From: Paenibacillus crassostreae
Lineage (GTDB): Bacteria > Bacillota > Bacilli > Paenibacillales > Paenibacillaceae
DNA: 64,000 bases
Direction: 5' to 3'
Assembly: GCF_001857945.1 (NCBI RefSeq)
Contig: NZ_CP017770.1
Location: 1,984,001 to 2,048,000, forward strand
The notes under the pieces are model-generated. The model had not been told where the DNA came from. It ran no database searches and saw only the letters and a program-made list of their open reading frames with translations. The stretch's first letter is position 1. The number at the start of each line of letters is the position of its first letter. Shown in pieces: positions 27,140-36,563 of this stretch. The translations under genes and the position numbers were made by a program.

Positions 27140-29023
27140 TTACACTCCCTCCTCTTCCAGTTCCTCTGGTTCAATATGCCAGCCATGATCATCATAAAGA
27201 GAACGTAGCAGCATACATCCAAACGTGATGAGAAGTCCCAATCCACACACGATCCAGTTATTAAATATGAGGCTCATGAACGAATTTGAAAATTCCTCTC
27301 CACTGAACATTAAACCAAGGCCTGCGATGAATATACCAAGAGACATAATAAAAGGGAGAATGGTTGGTGACGGCATATGAATAGGTCCCACTGGTTCTGA
27401 AGGTGCCATTTCTGTGTTGCCAGCCATTTTTTCCTTCCAATAAGCATCAATACCTCGTACGAGTGGTATTTGTTTGAAATTGTATTCCGGTGGTGGAGAT
27501 GGTATCGTCCATTCCAATGTCCGACCATCACCCCAAGGATCATTAGCGACCCCAATAGGCTTCATTGATGTACGAATAATATTGACTAAGAATATAATTA
27601 CACCCACACCCATCAAGAATGCACCCACGGTACTTATTAAATTCATCGTATCAAATCCCTGATTCGGTAAATACGTAACTATACGACGTTGCATCCCAAT
27701 AAGTCCAAGGAAATGCTGTACAAAGAATGTCATATGGAATCCAATTGCAAATGTCCAGAATGTCCATTTACCCAGAGGTTCACTGAGCATTCGCCCGAAC
27801 ATTTTTGGCCACCAATAATGGAGTCCTGCGAACAATCCGAATACCATACCCCCAACGATAACATAATGGAAATGGGCTACAACAAAGTAGGTATCATGGA
27901 ACTGAAAGTCTGCAGGAGCAGAAGCCAGCATCACGCCCGTAACTCCACCCATCGTAAATGTTGGGATAAAACCAACTGCGAATAGGTTCGGTGTCGTAAA
28001 GGATACTTGACCACCCCACATCGTAAACAGCCAGTTGAAGATCTTAATTCCTGTTGGAACGGCAATTAACATGGTAGATATCGAGAATAAGGCATTAGCC
28101 ACAGGTCCAAGCCCTGTCGTAAACATGTGATGCGCCCATACCATGAATCCCAAAAAGGCGATCAAGATCGTAGCAAACACCATTGAACTGTAACCGAAAA
28201 GGCGCTTGCGTGAGAATGTAGGAATAACTTCTGATATCACCCCAAAAGCAGGCAAGATCAAAATATATACTTCTGGGTGCCCAAAGATCCAGAATATATG
28301 TTGCCAAAGAACCGGATTTCCTCCACCAGCTACATCGAAGAAATTTGCACCTAATATCCGATCAAATGTTAACAATACTAGCCCAACTGTAATAGCTGGA
28401 AAAGCAAACAATATCATTGCGGAAGTAACAAATGAAGTCCAAGTAAACATCGGCATACGCATGAACGACATTCCCGGAGCTCTCATTGTAATAATCGTGG
28501 CTAAGAAATTAAGACCACCAATTAATGTCCCTAATCCTGCAATCTGTAATCCGACCGTATAGAAATCTACGCCATGTGTTTCACTATACATTGAACTAGA
28601 GAGTGGTGTATAAGCAGTCCAACCTGCATCTGGTGCACCACCCATAACCCAACTTAGATTCAATAGGATACCGCCGAACAAGAAGGTCCAGAATCCTAGC
28701 GCATTAAGAAATGGAAACGCAACATCACGAGCACCAATCTGAAGAGGAATAAGAGCGTTCATGAGAGCAAATACAATGGGCATAACCCCAAGGAAAATCA
28801 TCGTTGTTCCATGCATTGTAATTAATTCATTAAATGTTTGTGCGTCTAACATATCATTCATTGGTTTAATTAATTGAAGACGAATGAGAAGTGCTTCAAT
28901 ACCACCGATACCAAAGAACAGTCCCCCACCTAATAAATATAGAATCGCGATCTTTTTATGATCAACAGTCGTTAACCAATCCATTAAGCCCTTGTAACGC
29001 TTGACACTATGAGCGTGAGTCAA
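27140..29023 (-). CDS. ctaD: Cytochrome c oxidase subunit I (caa3 type)
   Basis: 627-aa catalytic subunit. It shows the heme-copper oxidase core: HGTTMIFLG for the low-spin heme His, WQHIFWIFGHPEVYILILPAFG with the CuB His and the cross-linked Tyr, WAHHMFTTG for the two further CuB His, and HDTYFVVAHFHYVIVGG for the heme a and a3 ligands. All ligands are intact. The C-terminus adds two helices, as in caa3 enzymes. The start is TTG at 29023, with AGGGGGG 8 nt upstream. Confidence 0.96.
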   Translation of the reverse strand: MTHAHSVKRYKGLMDWLTTVDHKKIAILYLLGGGLFFGIGGIEALLIRLQLIKPMNDMLDAQTFNELITMHGTTMIFLGVMPIVFALMNALIPLQIGARDVAFPFLNALGFWTFLFGGILLNLSWVMGGAPDAGWTAYTPLSSSMYSETHGVDFYTVGLQIAGLGTLIGGLNFLATIITMRAPGMSFMRMPMFTWTSFVTSAMILFAFPAITVGLVLLTFDRILGANFFDVAGGGNPVLWQHIFWIFGHPEVYILILPAFGVISEVIPTFSRKRLFGYSSMVFATILIAFLGFMVWAHHMFTTGLGPVANALFSISTMLIAVPTGIKIFNWLFTMWGGQVSFTTPNLFAVGFIPTFTMGGVTGVMLASAPADFQFHDTYFVVAHFHYVIVGGMVFGLFAGLHYWWPKMFGRMLSEPLGKWTFWTFAIGFHMTFFVQHFLGLIGMQRRIVTYLPNQGFDTMNLISTVGAFLMGVGVIIFLVNIIRTSMKPIGVANDPWGDGRTLEWTIPSPPPEYNFKQIPLVRGIDAYWKEKMAGNTEMAPSEPVGPIHMPSPTILPFIMSLGIFIAGLGLMFSGEEFSNSFMSLIFNNWIVCGLGLLITFGCMLLRSLYDDHGWHIEPEELEEEGV

Positions 29024-29055
29024 GGTTTGTACCCCCCTTAGAGTCCTTGCTATTA

Positions 29056-30084
29056 TTAGTAATCTAATTTGTAGTTAGCTAAATATTCTGCTATACCATT
29101 GATCTCATCATCGGTAAGTCCCAAGTCTTTTGGTGCAGGCATTTTATTACCTGGTTTAACCGATTGTGGATCAATAAGCCATTCCTTCAAGTTATCCTCG
29201 ACAGGATTGGTATATTCTCCAGCAACATCAGAATTCAATAGGATACTTGCAACGGTTTCACGCGATCCAATTCCCGTTAAATTCGGTCCAGATGAACCTC
29301 CTTGATCTCCAACTGCATGGCATGTCAAACATTGGTTCTTGAAAGTCTCAGCAAGAGCCACATCTTCGATCGGTACCATTGGTTCTTTCATAGCTGTTAC
29401 CCATTGATCAAAGGATTCTTGACTTACAGATTTTACTTTGAATTCCATGAAACCATGTGATGGTCCACATAACTCAGCACATTTACCCAGATACACACCT
29501 TCATTAGGTGCACTGAAGCTAAATTTATTAATCGTTCCATCTGGATTGGTATCCAGCTTACCTGATAAGGAAGGAACCCAGAAAGAGTGAATAACATCCA
29601 TTGTTTTCAATTCAAATGCTATATCCCTATTGGTTGGAATAATTAAATCTTGTGCTGTTGTGATGTCATACTGAGGGTATTCGAATTCCCACCAATATTG
29701 GTGTGATGTTACCTTTACTTTTATAGCATTGTCATCATTAGAATGATCTTCCCCAAAAGCAAATACTTCTTTAACAGTAGGAACTGCTAGAACAAGTACT
29801 AATACCAATGGAATAACTGTCCAAATAACCTCGAGTTTGAAATTACCTTCCACTTGTTCAGGCATCTCTGTCTGTCCTGGTCTTCTGCGAAATTTAATGA
29901 GTACAAATGCCGCAAGCGCAAACACAATAACCAGTACAACCAACATAATCGAGATGGATAGCTTTATTAGATCGAACTGCCCTTGCGCTACTGGCCCCTG
30001 AGGTTTTAGTACCGACAAGTCTTCCCGGCCACAACCTGCCAAGAGCAAAGTAAAAATTGCTAGCATAGGAAGTAATCGCTTCAT
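29056..30084 (-). CDS. ctaC: Cytochrome c oxidase subunit II with fused cytochrome c
   Basis: About 342-aa lipoprotein (lipobox LAGC). Two transmembrane helices precede the CuA cupredoxin domain, with HSFWVPSLSGKLDTNP and the ligand motif CAELCGPSHGFM. A C-terminal cytochrome c domain has CLTCH and a distal Met in GNKMPAP. This fusion defines a caa3 oxidase. I chose ATG at 30084, with AAAGGTGG 6 nt before it, since it gives a standard lipoprotein signal; an upstream ATG run at 30108 is possible. Confidence 0.94.
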   Translation of the reverse strand: MKRLLPMLAIFTLLLAGCGREDLSVLKPQGPVAQGQFDLIKLSISIMLVVLVIVFALAAFVLIKFRRRPGQTEMPEQVEGNFKLEVIWTVIPLVLVLVLAVPTVKEVFAFGEDHSNDDNAIKVKVTSHQYWWEFEYPQYDITTAQDLIIPTNRDIAFELKTMDVIHSFWVPSLSGKLDTNPDGTINKFSFSAPNEGVYLGKCAELCGPSHGFMEFKVKSVSQESFDQWVTAMKEPMVPIEDVALAETFKNQCLTCHAVGDQGGSSGPNLTGIGSRETVASILLNSDVAGEYTNPVEDNLKEWLIDPQSVKPGNKMPAPKDLGLTDDEINGIAEYLANYKLDY

Positions 30085-30180
30085 AACCTGCCACCTTTTC
30101 ATCATCATCTACCCCACTTTTTATGCAATTTTATATATATTTTCAAACATTATCACCAGAAACTCACCAGAAAGGCTCTT

Positions 30181-30257
30181 ACTATAAACAAAGATATGCA
30201 TTTGTCAATTATATGTATCACCTATTTTAATATAAGTTTATGACACAACTTTGTCAA
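30181..30257 (-). promoter_or_regulatory. Tandem sigma-A promoters of ctaC
   Basis: P1: minus-strand TTGACA (30252-30257), 17-bp spacer, TATATT (30229-30234). P2: TTGACA (30203-30208), 16-bp spacer, TATAGT (30181-30186). Both read towards ctaC, 97 bp or more upstream of its start. Confidence 0.7.
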
Positions 30258-30317
30258 TCATTGACGACGAGTTCACAAATTGTTCAAATATACGAAAAAT
30301 AGCGTAAAATAGGGATT

Positions 30318-30331
30318 TGGAAACGGTTACA
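30318..30331. promoter_or_regulatory. Candidate CcpA cre site upstream of ctaC
   Basis: TGGAAACGGTTACA fits the cre consensus TGNAANCGNNNNCA at every fixed position. It lies about 60 bp upstream of the P1 -35 box. Confidence 0.55.
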
Positions 30332-30467
30332 TTTATTAGAATTTAGATTCTCCTTATACTCTCTACTTATCCAAGTACCTATCAAAAGGAGTTGCTAGTC
30401 TACTATTTTACTTTTGCCAATTTTGTGACAGTTGAAATAACTCGTCCCACAATAAAAAAACCGATTC

Positions 30468-30485
30468 TCGCGGTTAGTACCGCGA
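30468..30485 (-). terminator. Hairpin downstream of the 62-aa gene
   Basis: Stem TCGCGGT/ACCGCGA (30468-30474 with 30479-30485); on the minus strand a U-run (30460-30454) follows after 7 bases. Plausible terminator, weaker because of the gap. Confidence 0.5.
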
Positions 30486-30530
30486 AAAACAGTCTATAAG
30501 GGCGTTTCATAAAGTTCAATGTTCATTGTA

Positions 30531-30719
30531 CTAAGATATGGAGGAATTCATCCGTCCTAGTTCATGTTCTACCACAGAGGTCAATTCCTCTTCGTATCCT
30601 CCCATAATATGATATTTCCTGACGTAATCCTTCACGAACTTCTTTGGATCCTTAGGTTGGAAAATCCGTGTCATTTCCCGTAGACTTTCCTTGACTTCGT
30701 TATGACCTTTAGTTGCCAT
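30531..30719 (-). CDS. Small conserved-looking cytosolic protein, unknown
   Basis: 62-aa polar protein (MATKGHNEVKESLREM, then KDPKKFVKDYVRKYHIMGG and ELTSVVEHELGRMN). It has no membrane segment or signal. I chose ATG at 30719 because GGGAGG lies 8 nt upstream; the longer frame to 30815 lacks a ribosome site. Mostly helical and charged; I cannot assign a family. Confidence 0.6.
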   Translation of the reverse strand: MATKGHNEVKESLREMTRIFQPKDPKKFVKDYVRKYHIMGGYEEELTSVVEHELGRMNSSIS

Positions 30720-30954
30720 AATTGTTCCCTCCCAATACGCTGAATGAAAAGCTAGGGTTAAGAGAATGCCGAAAAGATCTTCCTTAAACATCATGGAGTA
30801 AAATAACTTATGCAATGGATAGAAAGCTCTTCGATCACAGTTCGGGGTAAATTCAAATAATCACCTGGAACTAATGTAGCTGAATCACTCATCCTCATTG
30901 TACCATACTTCTCCAATCGTTACAGTACTCCGAACACATGATTCCTTATTTCTT

Positions 30955-30979
30955 TTTATAATTATGAAATTGATTCTTA
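30955..30979 (+). repeat. Half copy of palindromic repeat R1
   Basis: TAATTATGAAATTGATTC and flanking bases match the right arm of the R1 palindromes at 34410, 43611 and 44889. The left arm is absent or degraded. Confidence 0.55.
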
Positions 30980-31072
30980 TAATTAATATTTATGTAGCTT
31001 TACATATTTTGTAGTTCCTTTTTTAACCTAAATTTTTTAAAATGAAGATAATCAACTTTTGGAGGAAAAACC

Positions 31073-31975
31073 ATGTATCTGTTTGTCATTAACAAGAAAT
31101 CCGGCAGCGGGAATGGGCTTCGCACATGGATCAAAGCACAAGAAATACTACAATCGCGCCAGGTACCCTATCGTCATATTTTCACCGAAAATTCAGAACA
31201 AGCTGTAGGTTTAATTTCAGATATACTTCAAGAACCTGAATTATGGCAAGCTGTAGCGATCATTGGTGGCGATGGTACCATTCACAGTATCCTGCCTGTT
31301 CTACAAAAGACAGGCATACCTTTAGCTGTTGTTCCCGCCGGATCAGGTAACGATACTGCACGTAATTTTGGAATCCCATTTGATACGGAAGGCGCATTAA
31401 ATGTGATGCTCACAGGTCAGTCACAGGCTGTGGATCTGATCTTAACTTCCGGTGTCCTAACCTTAACAGCACTTGCGATTGGCTTCGATGCGCAAGTGGC
31501 AGAGAATGTGAACCAGAGTTGGTATAAGAAGTGGTGCAATATGCTTCGAGCAGGAAGAGTTGCTTATATCATCGGTATCATTCATACATTACTGACTTTT
31601 AGACCTTCGAGAGTCAGGGTCACATGCGATAATGAAACAGTAACCTATGAAGATACATGGATGACAGCTATTTCTAATGGCGCATCTTATGGAGGGGGGT
31701 TCAAGATATCACCTCAGGCCATTCCAACAGATGGTCAGTTGGACATCTGCGTCGTTCATGGCTGTACTCGGATGCAGCTTCTGACTCTTTTTCCAAGCGT
31801 ATTAACTGGTAAACATGTGAACTACCCATTCGTTACCATGTTACGTGGTCGTACTATTTCTATTCATAGTGAGCATAAGAGACTTGCATTAGGTGATGGA
31901 GAGAATATGTCCAGCCGTCCATACGATTCCACCGTTTCACCAAGCGTCTTGCAAATGATGATCCCAGCAATTTGA
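31073..31975 (+). CDS. Diacylglycerol/lipid kinase family protein (DagK/YegS type)
   Basis: 300-aa cytosolic kinase fold. Nucleotide-binding motif AIIGGDGTIHSILP (GGDGT) near residue 65, then VVPAGSGNDTARNFG, and the C-terminal beta-sandwich with NGASYGGGFKISPQAIPTDGQLD and DGEN. It would phosphorylate diacylglycerol or a related lipid. ATG at 31073 follows GGAGG. Single gene with a terminator shared with pbuX. Confidence 0.88.
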   Translation: MYLFVINKKSGSGNGLRTWIKAQEILQSRQVPYRHIFTENSEQAVGLISDILQEPELWQAVAIIGGDGTIHSILPVLQKTGIPLAVVPAGSGNDTARNFGIPFDTEGALNVMLTGQSQAVDLILTSGVLTLTALAIGFDAQVAENVNQSWYKKWCNMLRAGRVAYIIGIIHTLLTFRPSRVRVTCDNETVTYEDTWMTAISNGASYGGGFKISPQAIPTDGQLDICVVHGCTRMQLLTLFPSVLTGKHVNYPFVTMLRGRTISIHSEHKRLALGDGENMSSRPYDSTVSPSVLQMMIPAI

Positions 31976-32021
31976 CTTATTGAATTTTTCATCTCAAGCA
32001 GTGACGGCTATGCCGAAATAT

Positions 32022-32076
32022 AAAAGGTGCTGCCCCATTCGTAGAATAACATCTACAATCGGAGCAGCACCTTTTT
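32022..32076. terminator. Bidirectional terminator between dagK-like gene and pbuX
   Basis: Arms 32022-32033 and 32064-32075 are exact 12-bp reverse complements (AAAAGGTGCTGC), with an inner hairpin GTAGA/TCTAC (32041-32056). T-run on each strand. Confidence 0.88.
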
Positions 32077-32106
32077 CTATTCCAAGAGCATTTTCATAAG
32101 CCTTCA

Positions 32107-33447
32107 CTATTCTGAAGCAGTAGCTCCTTTTCCTTTGATTCCGTTAAAAATAAGATTCATAAGTATGGCTGTCACACTACCCGCCACAATTCCATTATCT
32201 ACAAGAATACGAAGCGAATCAGGCAACTGTGCAAATACTTCAGGCACAACGGTTACTCCAAGTCCAATTCCTACGGAACAAGCAATAATAAACAAATTCT
32301 CATACCGATTAAGATCCACTTGATCACCGAGCATACGAATACCTGATGAGACAACCATCCCGAACAAAGCAACCATTGCTCCGCCTAATACAGCCGTTGG
32401 CACAAGTTGTGTAAGTGCAGCAATCTTCGGTACGAAACCTATTATAATCAAAAGCCCACCTGCAACGACGATAACATCTCTTGTTTTCACGCGACTCATC
32501 TGCACCAACCCAACATTCTGGGAATAGGTCGTATAGGGAAAGGAATTAAATATACCACCGATCACGATGGCGATCCCCTCTGCTCGATATCCACGACTTA
32601 GATCTTTTGAGGTAATATCTTTATCTACAATTTTACCAAGAGCCATAAATACACCTGTTGATTCCGCTACACTAACAATAGCAACTAAGATCATCGTAAT
32701 AATGGCTGAAGCATGGAACGTCGGTTTGCCGAAATAGAATGGCTGCACAGCATGAAACCAACTCGCATCTCTTAATGGAGCAAAATCAACATGACCTAAC
32801 ATGCCGGATACGATGGTCCCCACAATTAAACCTATAAGTACCGATATAGAACGTATAAATCCTTTTGTAAAGCGATTCATCAATACTATAAACAATAGGA
32901 CACCAAATCCAAGCGATAGATTTAAGGGACTACCGAAATCAGGTGAGCCTGATCCCCCACCTAAATCCGTTAGTGCAACGGGAATAAGTGTCACACCGAT
33001 GATCGTCACCACAGATCCTGTGACTACTGGTGGAAACAATGCAATTAGCTTTCCAAATAAGCCTGAGAATAGGATAACAAATATACCAGATGCAATAATT
33101 GCACCATAGATCGCAGATACACCGTCTTTCAGTCCAATCGCGATCATTGGTGATACAGCTTGAAAGGCACAACCTAACATAACAGGAAGTCCAATCCCAA
33201 AGAATCGATTCCCCCATACTTGTAACAATGTCGCTACACCACATGCAAGTAAATCAATAGAGATCAAATAGGTCAATTGCTCAGAAGTAAGACCTAACTG
33301 TCCAGCGACAATAAGAGGAACAATAACTGCACCTGCATACATCGCTAAAACATGCTGTAATCCAAGAGATAACGTCTGAAATGGATTTCTATTTTTTTGA
33401 AATACCGTATTCTGTTCTTGTGCTTGTACATGCTCTTGCTGTTGCAT
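32107..33447 (-). CDS. pbuX: Xanthine permease (NCS2 family)
   Basis: 446-aa nucleobase-cation symporter with about 13 to 14 helices. Family marks are LGLQHVLAMYAGAVIVPLIV at the start and VAESTGVFMALGKIVDKDIT with the conserved acidic residue in the QN-motif region, followed by NSFPYTTYSQNVGLVQMS. It takes up xanthine across the membrane. It lies 30 bp downstream of xpt and belongs to its riboswitch-controlled unit, as in Bacillus subtilis xpt-pbuX. Confidence 0.92.
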   Translation of the reverse strand: MQQQEHVQAQEQNTVFQKNRNPFQTLSLGLQHVLAMYAGAVIVPLIVAGQLGLTSEQLTYLISIDLLACGVATLLQVWGNRFFGIGLPVMLGCAFQAVSPMIAIGLKDGVSAIYGAIIASGIFVILFSGLFGKLIALFPPVVTGSVVTIIGVTLIPVALTDLGGGSGSPDFGSPLNLSLGFGVLLFIVLMNRFTKGFIRSISVLIGLIVGTIVSGMLGHVDFAPLRDASWFHAVQPFYFGKPTFHASAIITMILVAIVSVAESTGVFMALGKIVDKDITSKDLSRGYRAEGIAIVIGGIFNSFPYTTYSQNVGLVQMSRVKTRDVIVVAGGLLIIIGFVPKIAALTQLVPTAVLGGAMVALFGMVVSSGIRMLGDQVDLNRYENLFIIACSVGIGLGVTVVPEVFAQLPDSLRILVDNGIVAGSVTAILMNLIFNGIKGKGATASE

Positions 33448-33477
33448 ATTACTTTCTTCCCCCTATTTCATATCTAT

Positions 33478-34053
<576 letters not shown>

Positions 34054-34103
34054 TTAAAATCCCCCATAAATAAAAGTTGTAAAATCTGCGTTGTCCAAAT
34101 TAT

Positions 34104-34304
34104 CAAAAAAAGCTCTTCATCACCGCTAATATTCAGCAGGAAACGAAGGGCTTTAGATTAACAAATATACTTGCCTAACTCTACCTTATTAAATCTAAAC
34201 CACTTGTTTAGAAAGATAGGAATGACATGATATGGCTAATCCGTAGTCCAATCATTCCGGTGATCGGGTAGAGACATGCAGGCCGATTCCTGCACCTATA
34301 CGGA
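34104..34304 (-). promoter_or_regulatory. Guanine (purine) riboswitch with terminator, upstream of xpt
   Basis: Aptamer 34240-34304: P1 TCCGTA/TACGGA, P2 GCAGG/CCTGC, J2/3 GTCTCTACC, P3 CCGATCA/TGATTGG, J3/1 GACTAC whose C predicts guanine rather than adenine. Expression platform: terminator with arms 34145-34154 and 34109-34118 and a U-run at 34111-34105. Purine binding would cause termination before xpt. Confidence 0.93.
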
Positions 34305-34409
34305 AGTCGTATGACAATGTAAGTGTGAAATGTAACTTATGAAGTATAACTCATACACCATAACAAAATAAAGTGGCAATAACTAGATTAATGTGAACAT
34401 TTCACTACT

Positions 34410-34463
34410 GAATCAATTTCATAATTACGCAAACCAGCTGTATAGCGATTATGAAATTGATTC
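34410..34463 (+). repeat. Palindromic repeat R1, copy A
   Basis: 54 bp; GAATCAATTTCATAAT at the left and ATTATGAAATTGATTC at the right are exact reverse complements. It lies 2 bp after the stop of the 95-aa gene. Same family at 43611, 44889 and half copies at 30955 and 39661. Confidence 0.8.
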
Positions 34464-34465
34464 TT

Positions 34466-34753
34466 TTATAATAAATTAGACAGAATCGATTTAAGATCTC
34501 GATCTTCTGTGTAACGTTCTTCACCTTTATCTAACTCAGTAATTCTAATAGACGTATACTCTGATGCGGGATCAACTGGCTTAAATAGTAATAGATCTCG
34601 ATCAGCAATCGTCACATTATAATTCATATCTCTGAACATTTCCAACAATTCATCATCACCAGGCTGTTGTTTATCATCTATGAAAATGATCCCACGTAAC
34701 TGCTTAACCTCAGCTTTATGTTTAACTTCGAAATGTACGATGCATTCCAGCAT
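34466..34753 (-). CDS. Small protein of unknown function
   Basis: 95-aa cytosolic protein with no recognised domain (LECIVHFEVKHKAEVKQL, then IIFIDDKQQPGDDELLEMF and ITELDKGEERYTEDRDLK). ATG at 34753 has AAGGAG 7 nt upstream; it starts 4 bp after the TrmB-family gene, so the two form an operon. A relation to the regulator is inferred only from position. Confidence 0.6.
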   Translation of the reverse strand: MLECIVHFEVKHKAEVKQLRGIIFIDDKQQPGDDELLEMFRDMNYNVTIADRDLLLFKPVDPASEYTSIRITELDKGEERYTEDRDLKSILSNLL

Positions 34754-34757
34754 TACA

Positions 34758-35594
34758 TCACTCCTTATCGTAATTAACATCTTCATTAGCATCAAAAACG
34801 TCTATGCCAACGTATTTATTATATATTTTTTCATAATGTTGGCCATAACGCTCCGTAATTACATCCCCAATGTCTTTCTCCATTTCATAGAGAACCATCT
34901 CTTGCGTGAAATGACTTAGAAGAAGTTCAGTCATCGCAGGATGTACACTGACCATCGCGATCATAGAGGTATCTTTCCCATTCATACCGATCATACACCA
35001 CTTCCGATCGATAACGAATGAGAATTTACGAACCGAACTCACTGGAGGCTGAGCAAAGGATGAGTCCCACTCTGGCCACAACATTTGCCGACTCAAGCTC
35101 GTTTCTCCACCATCCGTAGACCAGAGCAACCTCACGCCTCTGCTCTCAGCACGTTCCAATTCACTACGTAACAGCGTTGCCACCTCATGTGACACATCAA
35201 TGACAATTTCCCGTTCGGATCTCTCCAACGCTTGAGCAAGCGCCGCCAAGACTTGTTCATTCCCTTCAACAGAGGAGAAAGGATGATGATCTGGCTCAGC
35301 CCTTGGCATTTGGCTCTCAATATAGGTGATTGATTGACGCATTTGACCTGAGATCATCTGCGTTAATTCTTCTGTCTTAATCATACTGTAGCGAACAGGT
35401 TCCCCTGAAATCTGATGGAGAAATCCTTGATGGGATAATCGTTGTAAAGTCGTATATACATTAGAACGAGATACACCCAATCTTTTAGCCACTTCATATC
35501 CCGATAACGGGCCACTTCCAGCCAACTCGACCATCACTTTGGCTTCCATCTCCGTAAATCCTAAATTACGAAGATGATGTAACAACTGTTCCAT
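34758..35594 (-). CDS. TrmB family transcriptional regulator
   Basis: 278 aa. N-terminal winged helix of the TrmB type (LGFTEMEAKVMVELAGSGPLSGYEVAKRLGVSRSNVYTTLQRL, read over residues 10-55), then a short linker helix, then a sensor domain (residues 100-250) with ALERSEREIVIDVSHEVATLL that resembles the PLD-like effector domain of the family. Many members respond to sugars; no sugar gene lies nearby, so the ligand is open. Confidence 0.82.
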   Translation of the reverse strand: MEQLLHHLRNLGFTEMEAKVMVELAGSGPLSGYEVAKRLGVSRSNVYTTLQRLSHQGFLHQISGEPVRYSMIKTEELTQMISGQMRQSITYIESQMPRAEPDHHPFSSVEGNEQVLAALAQALERSEREIVIDVSHEVATLLRSELERAESRGVRLLWSTDGGETSLSRQMLWPEWDSSFAQPPVSSVRKFSFVIDRKWCMIGMNGKDTSMIAMVSVHPAMTELLLSHFTQEMVLYEMEKDIGDVITERYGQHYEKIYNKYVGIDVFDANEDVNYDKE

Positions 35595-35648
35595 TCTTAT
35601 GTCCTCCCAGGCTGCACGAACGTGTTCCCTTTTTCGAAACCATTGATA

Positions 35649-36368
35649 TTATATCTGTTCTGCACCACAACGTGTACACCACTTAGACCCTACTGGCAGA
35701 TCGACAGCACATATCTGACAGTTGATACTTTCCTCTGATGCCGCTACTTCGTCTTCCCCACTTAACTCATCGTGGTCCTGACCTTTCCAGTAACGAACTC
35801 GCCGATCAAGTTCCAGTTGGCGCTCACGCTCACGTTCCAGTTCCTCTACTTGCCTGCGTTCTCGGTCTATTCCTTGTGATTGCTTATCTATATTCACGGG
35901 ATAATCCAACTTCTCATTCGTGTCTGGATACTCTGGGTTTAGAATAACCAGATCTTCTGGCTGTATTGATTCCTTCTCCGGAACAACACTCTTACCTTGC
36001 CGAGGTTGATTCCTAACCTCTGACAATTTTGTGCCACAATACGGGCAATAGTTAATATCTAAGGGTGCAACCTGACCACATTCACATAGTTTTTCATTCT
36101 TTAATTCGGCAATACGCCCACGAAGACCCTCTATTTCTTCCCACAGTGTATCACAAGCTTTCGATAATTTAACCATTTCTGTCTCTGCTTCACTCATGTC
36201 CTGTGATTGATAACCCTGATAGAACACTTTACCCATTTGCAAGAAGTAGATGTCCATTTCTCTTTCAATGTCATTCATGTGAGTTTTAATTTTATTAACT
36301 TCTACAAGTCCTTGAGCCTTCTCCGTTGCACGGTTAGCTCCATCTTTAATTCGTTGCATAATATTCAT
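35649..36368 (-). CDS. Coiled-coil protein with two zinc ribbons
   Basis: 239-aa cytosolic protein. Residues 1-90 form a long helix (NRATEKAQGLVEVNKIKTHMN...), followed by zinc ribbon CECG...CPYCG near 94-113, a charged Glu/Arg-rich linker (VEELERERERQLELDRR) near 170-190, and a second zinc ribbon CQIC...CTRCG at the end. Similar zinc-ribbon proteins occur widely without known role. It is divergent from the UvrD-like helicase gene. Confidence 0.65.
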   Translation of the reverse strand: MNIMQRIKDGANRATEKAQGLVEVNKIKTHMNDIEREMDIYFLQMGKVFYQGYQSQDMSEAETEMVKLSKACDTLWEEIEGLRGRIAELKNEKLCECGQVAPLDINYCPYCGTKLSEVRNQPRQGKSVVPEKESIQPEDLVILNPEYPDTNEKLDYPVNIDKQSQGIDRERRQVEELERERERQLELDRRVRYWKGQDHDELSGEDEVAASEESINCQICAVDLPVGSKWCTRCGAEQI

Positions 36369-36563
36369 AAATAAACACTCTCCTTCGCGAGTTCACAATC
36401 CTTTTAACAAACACTATGATTAGCCCAATGCTTGCTCTAGCGTTATAATAATAATCAATGATTCTTTTTTACCCAAAAACCGTAGTGCTAACTCTATCAT
36501 AACAAATTTTTATATGGATTGTGAAAAGGTATATCCTGTACAGTTCAGAAAGGTAGGCCGCAA

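Noticed and set aside
34081-34160. Hairpin taken first as a stand-alone terminator of the downstream unit
   Set aside because: It lies between the guanine aptamer and xpt, so it is the expression platform of the riboswitch.
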